From Lentisphaerota bacterium (GTDB taxonomy: Bacteria > Verrucomicrobiota > Kiritimatiellia > RFP12 > UBA1067): a stretch of 22,724 nucleotides of DNA. The stretch covers positions 14,078 through 36,801 of the forward strand of contig JALHET010000015.1 of NCBI GenBank assembly GCA_022839525.1. The letters are read 5' to 3'. This document shows, piece after piece, positions 6,829 through 14,571 of the stretch. Both the position numbers and the translations under genes were made by a program. Position 1 is the stretch's first letter; each line of letters opens with the position of its first letter. The notes beneath the pieces were generated by a model, which made no database searches, was not told the DNA's origin, and saw nothing but the letters and a program-made list of their open reading frames with translations.

Positions 6829-8475
6829 ATGAAAAAGTCTTTGGCGATCATGGGGGTACTGGCGGTGGCCGCGGGATGCACGGACATCAAGTCCGGAGCG
6901 ACGGCGGACGACTTCGAGGCGAAGCGCGCGGCGCTTCTCGCGAAACCGCGGCAGATGATGACGGACAACGACGGCAACGACTTCGTCTACTACAGCCGCA
7001 AGTTGCCGGTGACGGAGGAGGCGTTCATCGGGTCGCGCATCGGCCACGTGGCGAAGACGCGCTGCGAGACCATGATCTATTGCCCGTGGAGCGCCGGCTT
7101 CGGCTACTTCACCGTGCCGGGCGTGGGCGACTTGTACACGAATTCGGTTCCCTATCTGGACACCTACAACCCGATACACGCGTTCTTCGCGATGGGGAAG
7201 GATCCGCTGCAGATGGCGATCGACTTCTGCCGCCGCGAAAAGCGCGAGGCTTTTCTCGGCATCCGCATGAACGACACGCACGACGCCGGCTATGACGCGC
7301 TCTTCCCGCCGTGGAAGCGCGCGAACCCGGACTGTCTCTTCGGCACCAAGACAAAGCGCCCCCACCGCTGCTCCTGGAGCGCGGTGGACTTCGAGAACCC
7401 GAATACGCGCGCGCACATGCTCACGTTCATGCGCCAGTTCCTAGAGAAGTACGACGTGGACGGCATCGAGTACGACTTTTTCCGCCACTGCCAGCTCTTC
7501 AAGTCCGTGGCGTGGGCCACGAGCCAGGAGACGTCCCGCGCCACCCGGGCGCAGCTCGACCTGATGAGCGGCTTCATGGCGGAGCTGAGGTCGCTCTCCG
7601 AGGAATTTGGCCGCAAACGCGGCAAGCCGATCCTCGTGGCGATCCGCGTGCCGGACTCCTTCGAGTACAACCTCTGCGTGGGCATCGACCTCGAACGCTG
7701 GCTCAAGGACAAGTCGGCAGACCTCGTGATCGCGGGCGGCTACTGGCAGTTTTCGCCGTGGCGCGGAATGGTGGACAACGTCCACGCGCTCGGGGCGAAG
7801 TGTTACGTGTCGCTCGACGAGTCGCGTATCGGCTGGAACGCGCGCGCGTACAAGCACGGCGTTCTTCCGGGCCGCAACGGACTCGCGTTCTACGCCGCGC
7901 GCATCGCTGCGGCGATGGCGGAGGGCGCCGACGGCGTCTGCTTCTTCAACTGCCAGGGGAACTCGCTCGCGCAGTTCGCCTCAATCGACCCGAACGCCAC
8001 CGAAGGCATTTCGAAGCTCTACTTCGCGGTGGAGCGCGGCAGCGGCGGTTACGGGCCAAATAACTACGTCTGCGACGGCAACCGCTTCTCGACGATGCCG
8101 GACCTCGATCCGGCGCGGCCGCACACGATGGAACCGGCAAGCGTCTACGCCTTCGACGTGACGGTGGGCGACGACCCCGCCTCGCCGGTCGCGAAGGCGC
8201 GGCCGCCGAAGGTTGAGGCGGACCTGCTCGTGAACCTGACACAGAAGGCCGACGTCCGTATGCGCGTGAACGGCCAGACGCTCGCGGCACCCGCGTTCAC
8301 GTCGGACAGCTCCACAAACGGGGTCTTCCGCTTCGATGTCCCGCTTTCGTGCATCAGGCGCGGCCCCAACCGCATCGAAGTGGAGTCGCCGCCCACGGTT
8401 CCCGCGGGCCAAGACCTTAAGCTCGTCGATTTCGTGCTCAAATACTCCTATCCACCTGCAAAGAAAGAGAGGTAA
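6829..8475 (+). CDS. Glycoside-hydrolase-like TIM-barrel lipoprotein (GHL10/DUF187-like)
   Basis: This product has 548 residues. The ATG at 6829 is preceded by AGGAAGG (6814-6820) with 8-base spacing; in-frame codons upstream are not needed. The N-terminus is a lipoprotein signal (KKSLAIMGVLAVAAGC, lipidated Cys17), so the protein should be membrane-anchored outside the cytoplasm. Residues about 60-430 look like a (beta/alpha)8 barrel of the glycosidase-like GHL10/DUF187 type. It has REAFLGIRMNDTHD, then SAVDFENPNTRAHM (the conserved 'end of journey' strand), then YDVDGIEYDFFRH with acidic residues D211, E214 and D216 at a likely active site, then LVAIRVPDSF, DLVIAGGYWQFSPW and ADGVCFFNCQG. 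About 110 C-terminal residues form a separate beta-rich domain (VRMRVNGQTL, GPNRIEVESPP), possibly carbohydrate-binding. Only 3 bases separate its stop from the next gene, so the two are co-transcribed. The family link is by pattern, and enzyme activity is unproven for most members. Confidence 0.7.
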   Translation: MKKSLAIMGVLAVAAGCTDIKSGATADDFEAKRAALLAKPRQMMTDNDGNDFVYYSRKLPVTEEAFIGSRIGHVAKTRCETMIYCPWSAGFGYFTVPGVGDLYTNSVPYLDTYNPIHAFFAMGKDPLQMAIDFCRREKREAFLGIRMNDTHDAGYDALFPPWKRANPDCLFGTKTKRPHRCSWSAVDFENPNTRAHMLTFMRQFLEKYDVDGIEYDFFRHCQLFKSVAWATSQETSRATRAQLDLMSGFMAELRSLSEEFGRKRGKPILVAIRVPDSFEYNLCVGIDLERWLKDKSADLVIAGGYWQFSPWRGMVDNVHALGAKCYVSLDESRIGWNARAYKHGVLPGRNGLAFYAARIAAAMAEGADGVCFFNCQGNSLAQFASIDPNATEGISKLYFAVERGSGGYGPNNYVCDGNRFSTMPDLDPARPHTMEPASVYAFDVTVGDDPASPVAKARPPKVEADLLVNLTQKADVRMRVNGQTLAAPAFTSDSSTNGVFRFDVPLSCIRRGPNRIEVESPPTVPAGQDLKLVDFVLKYSYPPAKKER

Positions 8476-8478
8476 CCC

Positions 8479-11220
8479 ATGAAGAAGGTATCCGTCTGTT
8501 TCGCCATGATTGCCGCGGCAATCGCGGCCAATGCGGCCGATTTCACGCTCAAAACCGGCGTGTCCGGGGTTTTCGACTGGACTGACGGCACAAACTACGA
8601 CGGCAGCCAGGCGCCGACGGTGGGCAACTCCGACGCCGTCTGCGTGCCCGATGGCGTGGAGGTTCTCATCACGAACGGCATGCATGCGGCGTCGATCGCG
8701 CTCATCAATTCCCTTTCGCGCATCCGCCCGATGGGTGACGACTCCAAAGTAAAGTTCTTCGTGGAGGAGGGGCAGACGCTCACGATCGACTGCGCGGTGA
8801 ACTGGACGGGCGAGGCTTCCGGATGCCGCGGCGAAATCGTCAAGGCAGGCGGAGGCGTGCTCCACTTCACCGCGCCCGCAGACCGGTTCAAATATGGTGC
8901 GCACTGCACAGCGTTCTACGTGGCGATCACGGTGAACGAAGGCGAACTGCGCATGAACCAAACGTGGGCGATCGCGAGCGGCGACGTGTACTACGGCAAG
9001 GTCACCGTGGCGGAGGGCGCGACGTGGCGTCCCTTCGCTGCACTGAAAGCTATCGTATACGGCGGCTTCTGGGGCGGCGGCACGATCACCAACGCCGCGA
9101 CGGGTTCGCAGCATTTCTATGTGTCCGGAGGTACCGCGGCCGCGCCGTGCGTGTTTTCCGGCAAACTGCTGGGCCATTGCAGCATCGGGCTCAACGCCAC
9201 GTCCTATCAGGACCTCACAGGAACCAACAGCACCGGAACGGGAACCTTCGACTGCAACGGCAACATGTTCGTGGACGGCGGACGTGCCGGCGTGCGTAAA
9301 TTCGGCAAGAAAGGCCTTCCGTCGTCGATCGGCACACAGAGCGCCAGCGGGACGGTGATCGCCTCGCGCAACGGCGCCTGGCTCCTTTCGCTGCGCGAAA
9401 AAGACGACCCGATCGACGAGTGCGACAAGCCCTTCACCATCTTCTCCGGCGACGGTCAGGGCAGCCTCGTCGTGGACGGCGGCGCCGAGGGCGGCGTCAG
9501 GTTCACCGGGCAATGGAGCGAACACTCCACCAGCCCAGGCCAGAAGCGTATCGTCCTCACCGGATCCAACACGGAGGAGTGTGTCCTCTCAAGCCGGTTC
9601 ACCCGCAAGACGAACTCCGACTATCCCACCGGCGGCTACACGTTCCACATCCGGAAAACGGGTACGGGCGTCTGGCGCATGGCCTACAATTCCAACAGCA
9701 CGTTCTCCGGCGTGGTGGCGGTGGACAACGGCACGCTCAAGTTCGATTCCATCGCGGAAAAGGGAACCTTATGCGCGCTCGGATCAGCTTTGGACCTCTA
9801 CGGGCCGCTGGACGCGCACGGTGTGGCGCTCACGAGCTCGAACCAGGTGGACTACGCGTTCCTGCTCGGCGACGGCACGGCGGCGGCGGAGGGCAACTTC
9901 GAATATTCGGGCACAGCGGCGGCGGCCTGTTCCACGCGGCCGCTTGCGGTAAACGGCCGGGGACGCCTCACGAACGGTACGGCGCATGACTTCAATTTCT
10001 CGGACGTCTACACGCTCGGCACTGATCCGAACGTGCTGACGCTCGACGGCGACGACACGGACGCCATGAACTTCCTTTCCGGAGTCGACGACGGCAAGGA
10101 GGCGACCGGAGGCCCGCTCTCGCTCGTCAAGGAAGGCGCGGGCACCTGGCGGCTTTCGGGCACCAACCACATCCGCGGCTCGATCACGGTCAAGGAGGGC
10201 ACGCTCATCCTGAAGAACACCTACACCTGGTACCGCTGGAATTTCAAGGCGAACCAGTGCGTCATCGGCGTCGACACCGCCAGCGAAGCCCTCAATGTCG
10301 CCGCGGACGAATTCGGCCTTTACGCCGCCGACGGCACGCGCCTCAACCGCGGTCTCACCGGGGCGCTGACGTATCCGAATCTCGCAGCGGGGGAAATCGC
10401 GCCGGCGTTCGTGGCCGGAACCTGGACGCCGAAGGTCGGCGACGGTTCCAACGTCAGCAACCTGTGCGACGACGGCACCGCCGTCATGTCCCAGTGGTAT
10501 TACCCGTCCTCCCCGTGGTACGACGGCGACGGCATTGAACACCCCAAGAGTGACTCGGTTCAACACTGGTATCCCAGCCAGCCGACGACGTGGTACCGCA
10601 TTCTGATGCGGCTTCCGGAGGACACGCCGATCGTGGCGGGCTATGATGTCGCCGCCAACGATTCCAAGTTTAGCCCCTCGCTCTGGTCGGTGGACGCGAG
10701 CGTGAACGGCCTCACGTGGGACGAGGTGTCGCCGGACACCTCGGCAGTCAAACCATCGCAGACCAACTGGTGGTTGATCGCGGGGCGCCTCCATACGGCG
10801 GGATCGGATCTCGTCCACACCAACACGCAGGGCGTTGCGGACATGGCGGCGTTCGCGAAGACAACTCCGGTGCCGGCCGCAGAGTTCTTCCCGGATGTGT
10901 CGTCGGTTCGCGTGGATTCGGGAGCCACTTTAAAGGTGAACGGCACTTTCACAGTGAGGGGGCTCGAGGTGGACTGCGGCGGCGCGGGCAAGATCGACGG
11001 CGCGACGTTCGCCGCAAACGGCACGCTTGACCTCGTCCACTACGTAAACTCGTTGCAGCCAACCGTCTTGCCGCTCGTGGTCACCAATTCCGTCGGCCTT
11101 GCAAACGTCGCCGAATGGACGGTGAGCGTGGAGGGACAAGGCAGGCCAGGAATGAAGGCGACCCTCAAGGACGGAAAGATAACCGTCTTTTCGAGCGGCA
11201 CAGCGATCTTAATCCGCTGA
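8479..11220 (+). CDS. Surface/exported beta-strand-repeat (PATR-type) protein with discoidin-like segment
   Basis: This 913-residue protein has a signal peptide (KKVSVCFAMIAAAIAANA, cleavage after ANA at about residue 20). Its AGAGAGG ribosome site overlaps the upstream stop. The N-terminus has the common 'W-x-D-x-x-N-Y-D-G-x-x-AP' opening of these proteins (DWTDGTNYDGSQAP). Three passenger-associated transport repeats are visible: near residue 116 (VKAGGGVLHF with ITVNEGELRM), near 390 (KTGTGVWRMAYNSNSTFSGV with VDNGTLKF) and near 548 (VKEGAGTWRLSGTNHIRGSI with VKEGTLIL). These suggest a long beta-helix. Residues about 657-755 look like a degenerate F5/8-type discoidin domain (HWYPSQPTTWYRILMRLP, SLWSVDASVNGLTW). 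There is no recognisable outer-membrane beta-barrel. The chain ends with a short strand pair, GKITVFSSGTAILIR, like the ends of other PVC repeat proteins. The role is probably glycan binding or adhesion outside the cell, inferred from its fold and neighbours. Confidence 0.8.
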   Translation: MKKVSVCFAMIAAAIAANAADFTLKTGVSGVFDWTDGTNYDGSQAPTVGNSDAVCVPDGVEVLITNGMHAASIALINSLSRIRPMGDDSKVKFFVEEGQTLTIDCAVNWTGEASGCRGEIVKAGGGVLHFTAPADRFKYGAHCTAFYVAITVNEGELRMNQTWAIASGDVYYGKVTVAEGATWRPFAALKAIVYGGFWGGGTITNAATGSQHFYVSGGTAAAPCVFSGKLLGHCSIGLNATSYQDLTGTNSTGTGTFDCNGNMFVDGGRAGVRKFGKKGLPSSIGTQSASGTVIASRNGAWLLSLREKDDPIDECDKPFTIFSGDGQGSLVVDGGAEGGVRFTGQWSEHSTSPGQKRIVLTGSNTEECVLSSRFTRKTNSDYPTGGYTFHIRKTGTGVWRMAYNSNSTFSGVVAVDNGTLKFDSIAEKGTLCALGSALDLYGPLDAHGVALTSSNQVDYAFLLGDGTAAAEGNFEYSGTAAAACSTRPLAVNGRGRLTNGTAHDFNFSDVYTLGTDPNVLTLDGDDTDAMNFLSGVDDGKEATGGPLSLVKEGAGTWRLSGTNHIRGSITVKEGTLILKNTYTWYRWNFKANQCVIGVDTASEALNVAADEFGLYAADGTRLNRGLTGALTYPNLAAGEIAPAFVAGTWTPKVGDGSNVSNLCDDGTAVMSQWYYPSSPWYDGDGIEHPKSDSVQHWYPSQPTTWYRILMRLPEDTPIVAGYDVAANDSKFSPSLWSVDASVNGLTWDEVSPDTSAVKPSQTNWWLIAGRLHTAGSDLVHTNTQGVADMAAFAKTTPVPAAEFFPDVSSVRVDSGATLKVNGTFTVRGLEVDCGGAGKIDGATFAANGTLDLVHYVNSLQPTVLPLVVTNSVGLANVAEWTVSVEGQGRPGMKATLKDGKITVFSSGTAILIR

Positions 11221-11425
11221 CGCGCTCAGAATCTGCCCGAAGAGTCCGTGAAAAGGAGACGCTGATTCTCATGGAGAAGCATCCCTTGCTGTCGGTTCGC
11301 CGAAGGCACGAACGCACCGAGCGCCAACTTCGTCTAAGGCGATTACAGCCTCATGGGCGACGCTGTGCGTGCCGTCGAAGCCCGGTGCTTGGGGAAGTGG
11401 GAAAAAGGATCTGGAGTCGTTGAAC
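11221..11425 (+). other. 205-base gap inside the glycan locus, no supported gene
   Basis: This is the only long gap among the four structural genes. A 50-codon frame (11271-11423) starting at ATG is arginine-rich and I do not accept it. The other strand stays open and its codons in this interval read with balanced composition (HEAVIALDEVGARCVRAFGEP), which might be a decayed or repeated element. A small stem TCGG-TTCG-CCGA lies at 11292-11303. There is no clear promoter or terminator. Confidence 0.3.
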
Positions 11426-13453
11426 ATGAAGCGTGTTTCCGGCCTTCTCTTCGCGGTGACGGCTGTCGCGGCTGCGGCAGGGGAGTTTCCCGTCTGCACG
11501 CAGCGCGTGGAAGCCGTCTTCGCAAACACTGCCGCAGCGGCGCGGGCCGAGGCGCGTCCGGCCGAAGTCCCGGAGGGAAAGGACGTTCTCTTCTCATGCC
11601 GTTGGGATGACGCCAACGCCCGCCACATGGCAATGGCGGACGTGCTCGATCCGCTGGGCGTGAAGGCCACGTTCTACTTCAACGGGCGGTGCGAGGGGGC
11701 GTATGCCGAACTGGCGCGTGAACTTGTTCGCCGAGGCCATTCAATCGGTTCCCATACGATCACGCACGATTGGATGCCGCGCCTCAACTCTGCCGCAGTG
11801 TTCCGGGAGATACTCGAAAACCGCATTCTTCTCGAAATCGCCTCCCAGAGTCCGGTGACGACGTTCACGCTGCCGTATTCCACGGCGGGCACGCGCGTGG
11901 AGCCTCTGGCCGAAAAGCGCGTGGGGCGTGCTGCGGCGAACGCGGGATTGCTCGGGGGACCGGAGTGGGATCCCGACAAGGGCACGGGATACGGTCTGAA
12001 ACAGACGCGGTGGTTCTCATCGCTGCTCTTCCGCGCGAACGACAAGGATCCCGATCCGAAGCTATTCTTCCCCGGTTTCGCGGGGGCGACGAACCGCATC
12101 GCGAAAGGCGGTGTCCCGTGCGGGCCGCACGTCACGCTCGGCGTGCACACATGGCAGTCTGACGAAGGCCTGACGCGGCTCGCCGGCATGTTGAAGGAAA
12201 CAGTCGCGCGCGAAAACGTGTGGCACGGCAACGAAAACGAGTGCGTCGCCTTCCGCTTCCAGGCGCTCAATTCGACCGCGCAACGCATATCGGTTGATGG
12301 GAAGAAGGCCGTGTTCGAAATTGTCCGCCCCGAACCGTACGCGATCGGCGCGGACGTGCCGTTTGCGTTGGCGTTTTCCGAGAAACCGGTTTCTGTTTCG
12401 CCGTTCGCGCCGCGCGGCATGCCCGCCAAATACGTCCGCCTCACGGACCGCTTTTCGGCGGACGAGCGTTTCGAGACGTTTACAGCCGTGTTCCCGAACG
12501 TGACGGGCGGCGAACTGCGCGACCTCGAGTTCTTCCTGCGCCTGCCGCCGGGATATGAACCTGGTGTGGCACGCGCGTCGCGTCTGCGGCTTTTGGCGGG
12601 CGAGAAGATGACCATCGTTTTCAAGGTGCGGCGTCCGGCGGATCCGGACGAAAACGAAGGCGATCTCTTCGCGGCGCTGCAGACGGACGCGGTGGGTGCG
12701 GACGGTACCCGGATCCGCTTCTGGCAGACGTTCGACGGTCCGCGCCCATTCCTTTCCGCACCCGTGCCGAGGGACCGCTGCCGTTTCCTCGGCCCGCTTC
12801 CGACCTCGCCCGCGCCCGACGACGCTGCGCTCGCGGAGATGGCGGTTCCCGGCTCGGAGCTGAAGGACGTGCCCGGCGTCCGGTTCGGCGTGTGGATGCG
12901 TGCCGCACGCGAAAAGAAGCTCGCCTCCTACGCCGTGAACGCCCACTTGCCGGGGAAGTGGGCCGAGGCCGTCAAGTACGTGGCCGACGACAAAACCGAA
13001 AAGGTGCAGATTCTCGCTTTCGACTTCACCGCGGATCTTCGGCACGGCAACGAATGGAACATTCTCTTCGAGGCGGTGCGTCTGGGGTTAGGAACACAAC
13101 GTGCGTCCTTCTTCCTGAACGGCGCGCCGTTCGACCCGTCCAAGACCTTCGCGCCGCGTGCGGGAATCAACCGGTTGCTGGTACGTGTGCCGTTGTGGCA
13201 TGGGGATCTCATGTTGTCCCAAATTTCGATTCGTTCGGCCTCGGACGGCGCGTCCGCCGTGTTCCTTGTGCCCGAGTCGTGGAAGACCGAAGTGTCGGTT
13301 GCGGCGAAACCGCACGAGCAGTCGCCGCGTACGATGTGCTTCATGGACAATCCGAGGGCGTGGCGTTGCGATGTCAAGCCCGACGAGACGCGGGCGCGTC
13401 CGTCCGTCGTTTCGTTGCGGGACGCATCTGGATCGAACGCGCGGCACTGGTAG
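11426..13453 (+). CDS. Secreted polysaccharide deacetylase (NodB-like, CE4) with long C-terminal beta-rich region
   Basis: This 675-residue protein starts at the ATG at 11426, with GGAG (11413-11416) 9 bases upstream. A signal peptide (KRVSGLLFAVTAVAAAA) exports it. Residues about 50-250 are a NodB-homology domain, whose members remove N- or O-acetyl groups from polysaccharides using a metal bound by Asp-His-His. Motif 1 reads RWDD (D61, D62) instead of TFDDG, motif 2 is SHTITH with H110 and H114, motif 3 is the FTLPYSTAG strand, and motif 5 is GVHTWQSD with H241. The metal triad is therefore intact although motif 1 is altered. Beyond about residue 280 lie several beta-rich segments without a recognised family. 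One has a domain-like pattern near the end (RHGNEWNILFEAVRLGLG, RASFFLNGAPFD, INRLLVRVPLWHGD), perhaps for carbohydrate binding. It sits between the repeat protein and the GH20-like gene, 22 bases before the latter. Confidence 0.8.
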   Translation: MKRVSGLLFAVTAVAAAAGEFPVCTQRVEAVFANTAAAARAEARPAEVPEGKDVLFSCRWDDANARHMAMADVLDPLGVKATFYFNGRCEGAYAELARELVRRGHSIGSHTITHDWMPRLNSAAVFREILENRILLEIASQSPVTTFTLPYSTAGTRVEPLAEKRVGRAAANAGLLGGPEWDPDKGTGYGLKQTRWFSSLLFRANDKDPDPKLFFPGFAGATNRIAKGGVPCGPHVTLGVHTWQSDEGLTRLAGMLKETVARENVWHGNENECVAFRFQALNSTAQRISVDGKKAVFEIVRPEPYAIGADVPFALAFSEKPVSVSPFAPRGMPAKYVRLTDRFSADERFETFTAVFPNVTGGELRDLEFFLRLPPGYEPGVARASRLRLLAGEKMTIVFKVRRPADPDENEGDLFAALQTDAVGADGTRIRFWQTFDGPRPFLSAPVPRDRCRFLGPLPTSPAPDDAALAEMAVPGSELKDVPGVRFGVWMRAAREKKLASYAVNAHLPGKWAEAVKYVADDKTEKVQILAFDFTADLRHGNEWNILFEAVRLGLGTQRASFFLNGAPFDPSKTFAPRAGINRLLVRVPLWHGDLMLSQISIRSASDGASAVFLVPESWKTEVSVAAKPHEQSPRTMCFMDNPRAWRCDVKPDETRARPSVVSLRDASGSNARHW

Positions 13454-13475
13454 AACTTGGAAAGGAGCACTGAAA

Positions 13476-14435
13476 ATGATCAAGGCCAATCTGCTGCATC
13501 TCGGCACGAACATGTGGCGCGAGGAGAGCGTCACAAAACTTAACTTTGACGAACCGACGTGGCGGGAGATCACGGCGGCCATGCCGGCCGCAGGTTTCAA
13601 CATGCTGGTGATCGACCTCGGCGAAGGGGTCGTCTATCCGAGTCATCCGGAACTTGCCGTGAAGGGGAGTTGGTCGCCAGAGAAGGTCAGGGACGAGATC
13701 GCGCGGCTGAAGAAACTCGGCCTCGAGGCGATACCCAAGCTCAACTTCTCCACGACGCACGACGCATGGCTCGGCCCGTACGAGCGGATGGTCTCGACGC
13801 CAGAATACTACAAGGTGTGTACGGATCTCATCCGCGACGTTTCGGAGATATTCGGCAAGCCGCGTTTCTTCCATCTCGGCTTCGACGAAGAAGGCGTACG
13901 CCACCAGGAGATGATGCCGTACATGGTTCTGCGGCAGGGGGAACTGTGGTGGCATGACTTCCTGCTGCTCGAAAAAGAAACGGAAAAATCGGGCGCGCGT
14001 CCCTGGATCTGGTCGGACAAGTACTGGACCGAGCCGGAGGAATTTTTGGAGCGGATGCCAAAAAGCGTTTTGCAGAGCGTGTGGTACTACGACAAGTCGC
14101 TCGACATCTCAGAACTCAAGACGCACGAGCAGGAGGAGCTCAGGAAGGAACGGCGGCGCACCTTCAACTGGAAACGCGTGCAGTCGTTCATTGACCTCGA
14201 CAAAGCCGGATTCGACCAGATGCCCTGCGGATCGAACTGGGCATGCGACGAGAATTTCGGGAATCTCGTGGCGTTCTGCGAGAAGAACCTTTCGCCGGAA
14301 CGGAAGCTCGGTTACCTGATGGCGCCGTGGGCGATGACCGTTCCAGATAAGAAGGAAAAAAACCTGAAGGCACTGGATCTGGCGGCCACCGCATTCCGAG
14401 GAACGGAAAGCAAAACCGGCGGTTCCGATTCGTAA
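13476..14435 (+). CDS. GH20-like TIM-barrel protein (putative hexosaminidase-type catalytic domain)
   Basis: This product has 319 residues. The ATG at 13476 has AAAGGAG (13461-13467) 8 bases upstream; the longer open frame before it overlaps the deacetylase gene in another frame and is not coding. The chain runs as a TIM barrel: NLLHLGTNMW, FNMLVIDLGEGVVYPS, LGLEAIPKLNFSTTHDAWL, FFHLGFDEEGVRHQ, ARPWIWSDKYW, VLQSVWYYDKS, and GSNWACDENF. The H133-x-G-x-D137-E138 stretch matches the H-x-G-G-D-E signature of family 20 beta-hexosaminidases, where the Asp-Glu pair assists substrate-aided catalysis through the N-acetyl group. It has only the barrel and lacks both the usual N-terminal GH20b domain and a signal peptide, so it should be cytoplasmic. 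It is the last gene of the locus. The superfamily assignment is inferred from the motif, and a different alpha/beta-barrel glycosidase-like family is possible. Confidence 0.65.
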   Translation: MIKANLLHLGTNMWREESVTKLNFDEPTWREITAAMPAAGFNMLVIDLGEGVVYPSHPELAVKGSWSPEKVRDEIARLKKLGLEAIPKLNFSTTHDAWLGPYERMVSTPEYYKVCTDLIRDVSEIFGKPRFFHLGFDEEGVRHQEMMPYMVLRQGELWWHDFLLLEKETEKSGARPWIWSDKYWTEPEEFLERMPKSVLQSVWYYDKSLDISELKTHEQEELRKERRRTFNWKRVQSFIDLDKAGFDQMPCGSNWACDENFGNLVAFCEKNLSPERKLGYLMAPWAMTVPDKKEKNLKALDLAATAFRGTESKTGGSDS

Positions 14436-14571
14436 AGAGGACGCGGCACATCTCCCCGCCCCACCGGATACCCGCACCGCGCCCAGTCACCTCGCACGCG
14501 GATCAGTGGCGGCTTGAAAAAAGGCGGGGCATGGCCATCCTTCGGTGTTGCAAAACACAAAACCGCGTTAT

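Noticed and set aside
7981..9525. 514-codon open frame on the - strand
   Set aside because: It is antisense to the lipoprotein and repeat-protein genes, has R/H/A-biased composition and has no motif.
9784..10818. 344-codon open frame on the - strand
   Set aside because: It is antisense to the PATR repeat protein, arginine- and valine-rich, with no recognisable domain.
11271..11423. 50-codon frame starting with ATG, with AAAAGGAG 14 bases upstream
   Set aside because: The spacing is too long, the product is dominated by arginine and has no features; it is kept only as part of the unexplained gap.
11674..13045. Overlapping minus-strand open frames of 316 and 327 codons
   Set aside because: Both are antisense to the deacetylase gene, whose motifs and signal peptide are clear.
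14436..14571. Search for a terminator between the convergent GH20-like and nadE genes
   Set aside because: Only a long-range CCCCGCC/GGCGGGG pairing with a loop of about 60 bases is seen, and there is no T-run; it is not supported.
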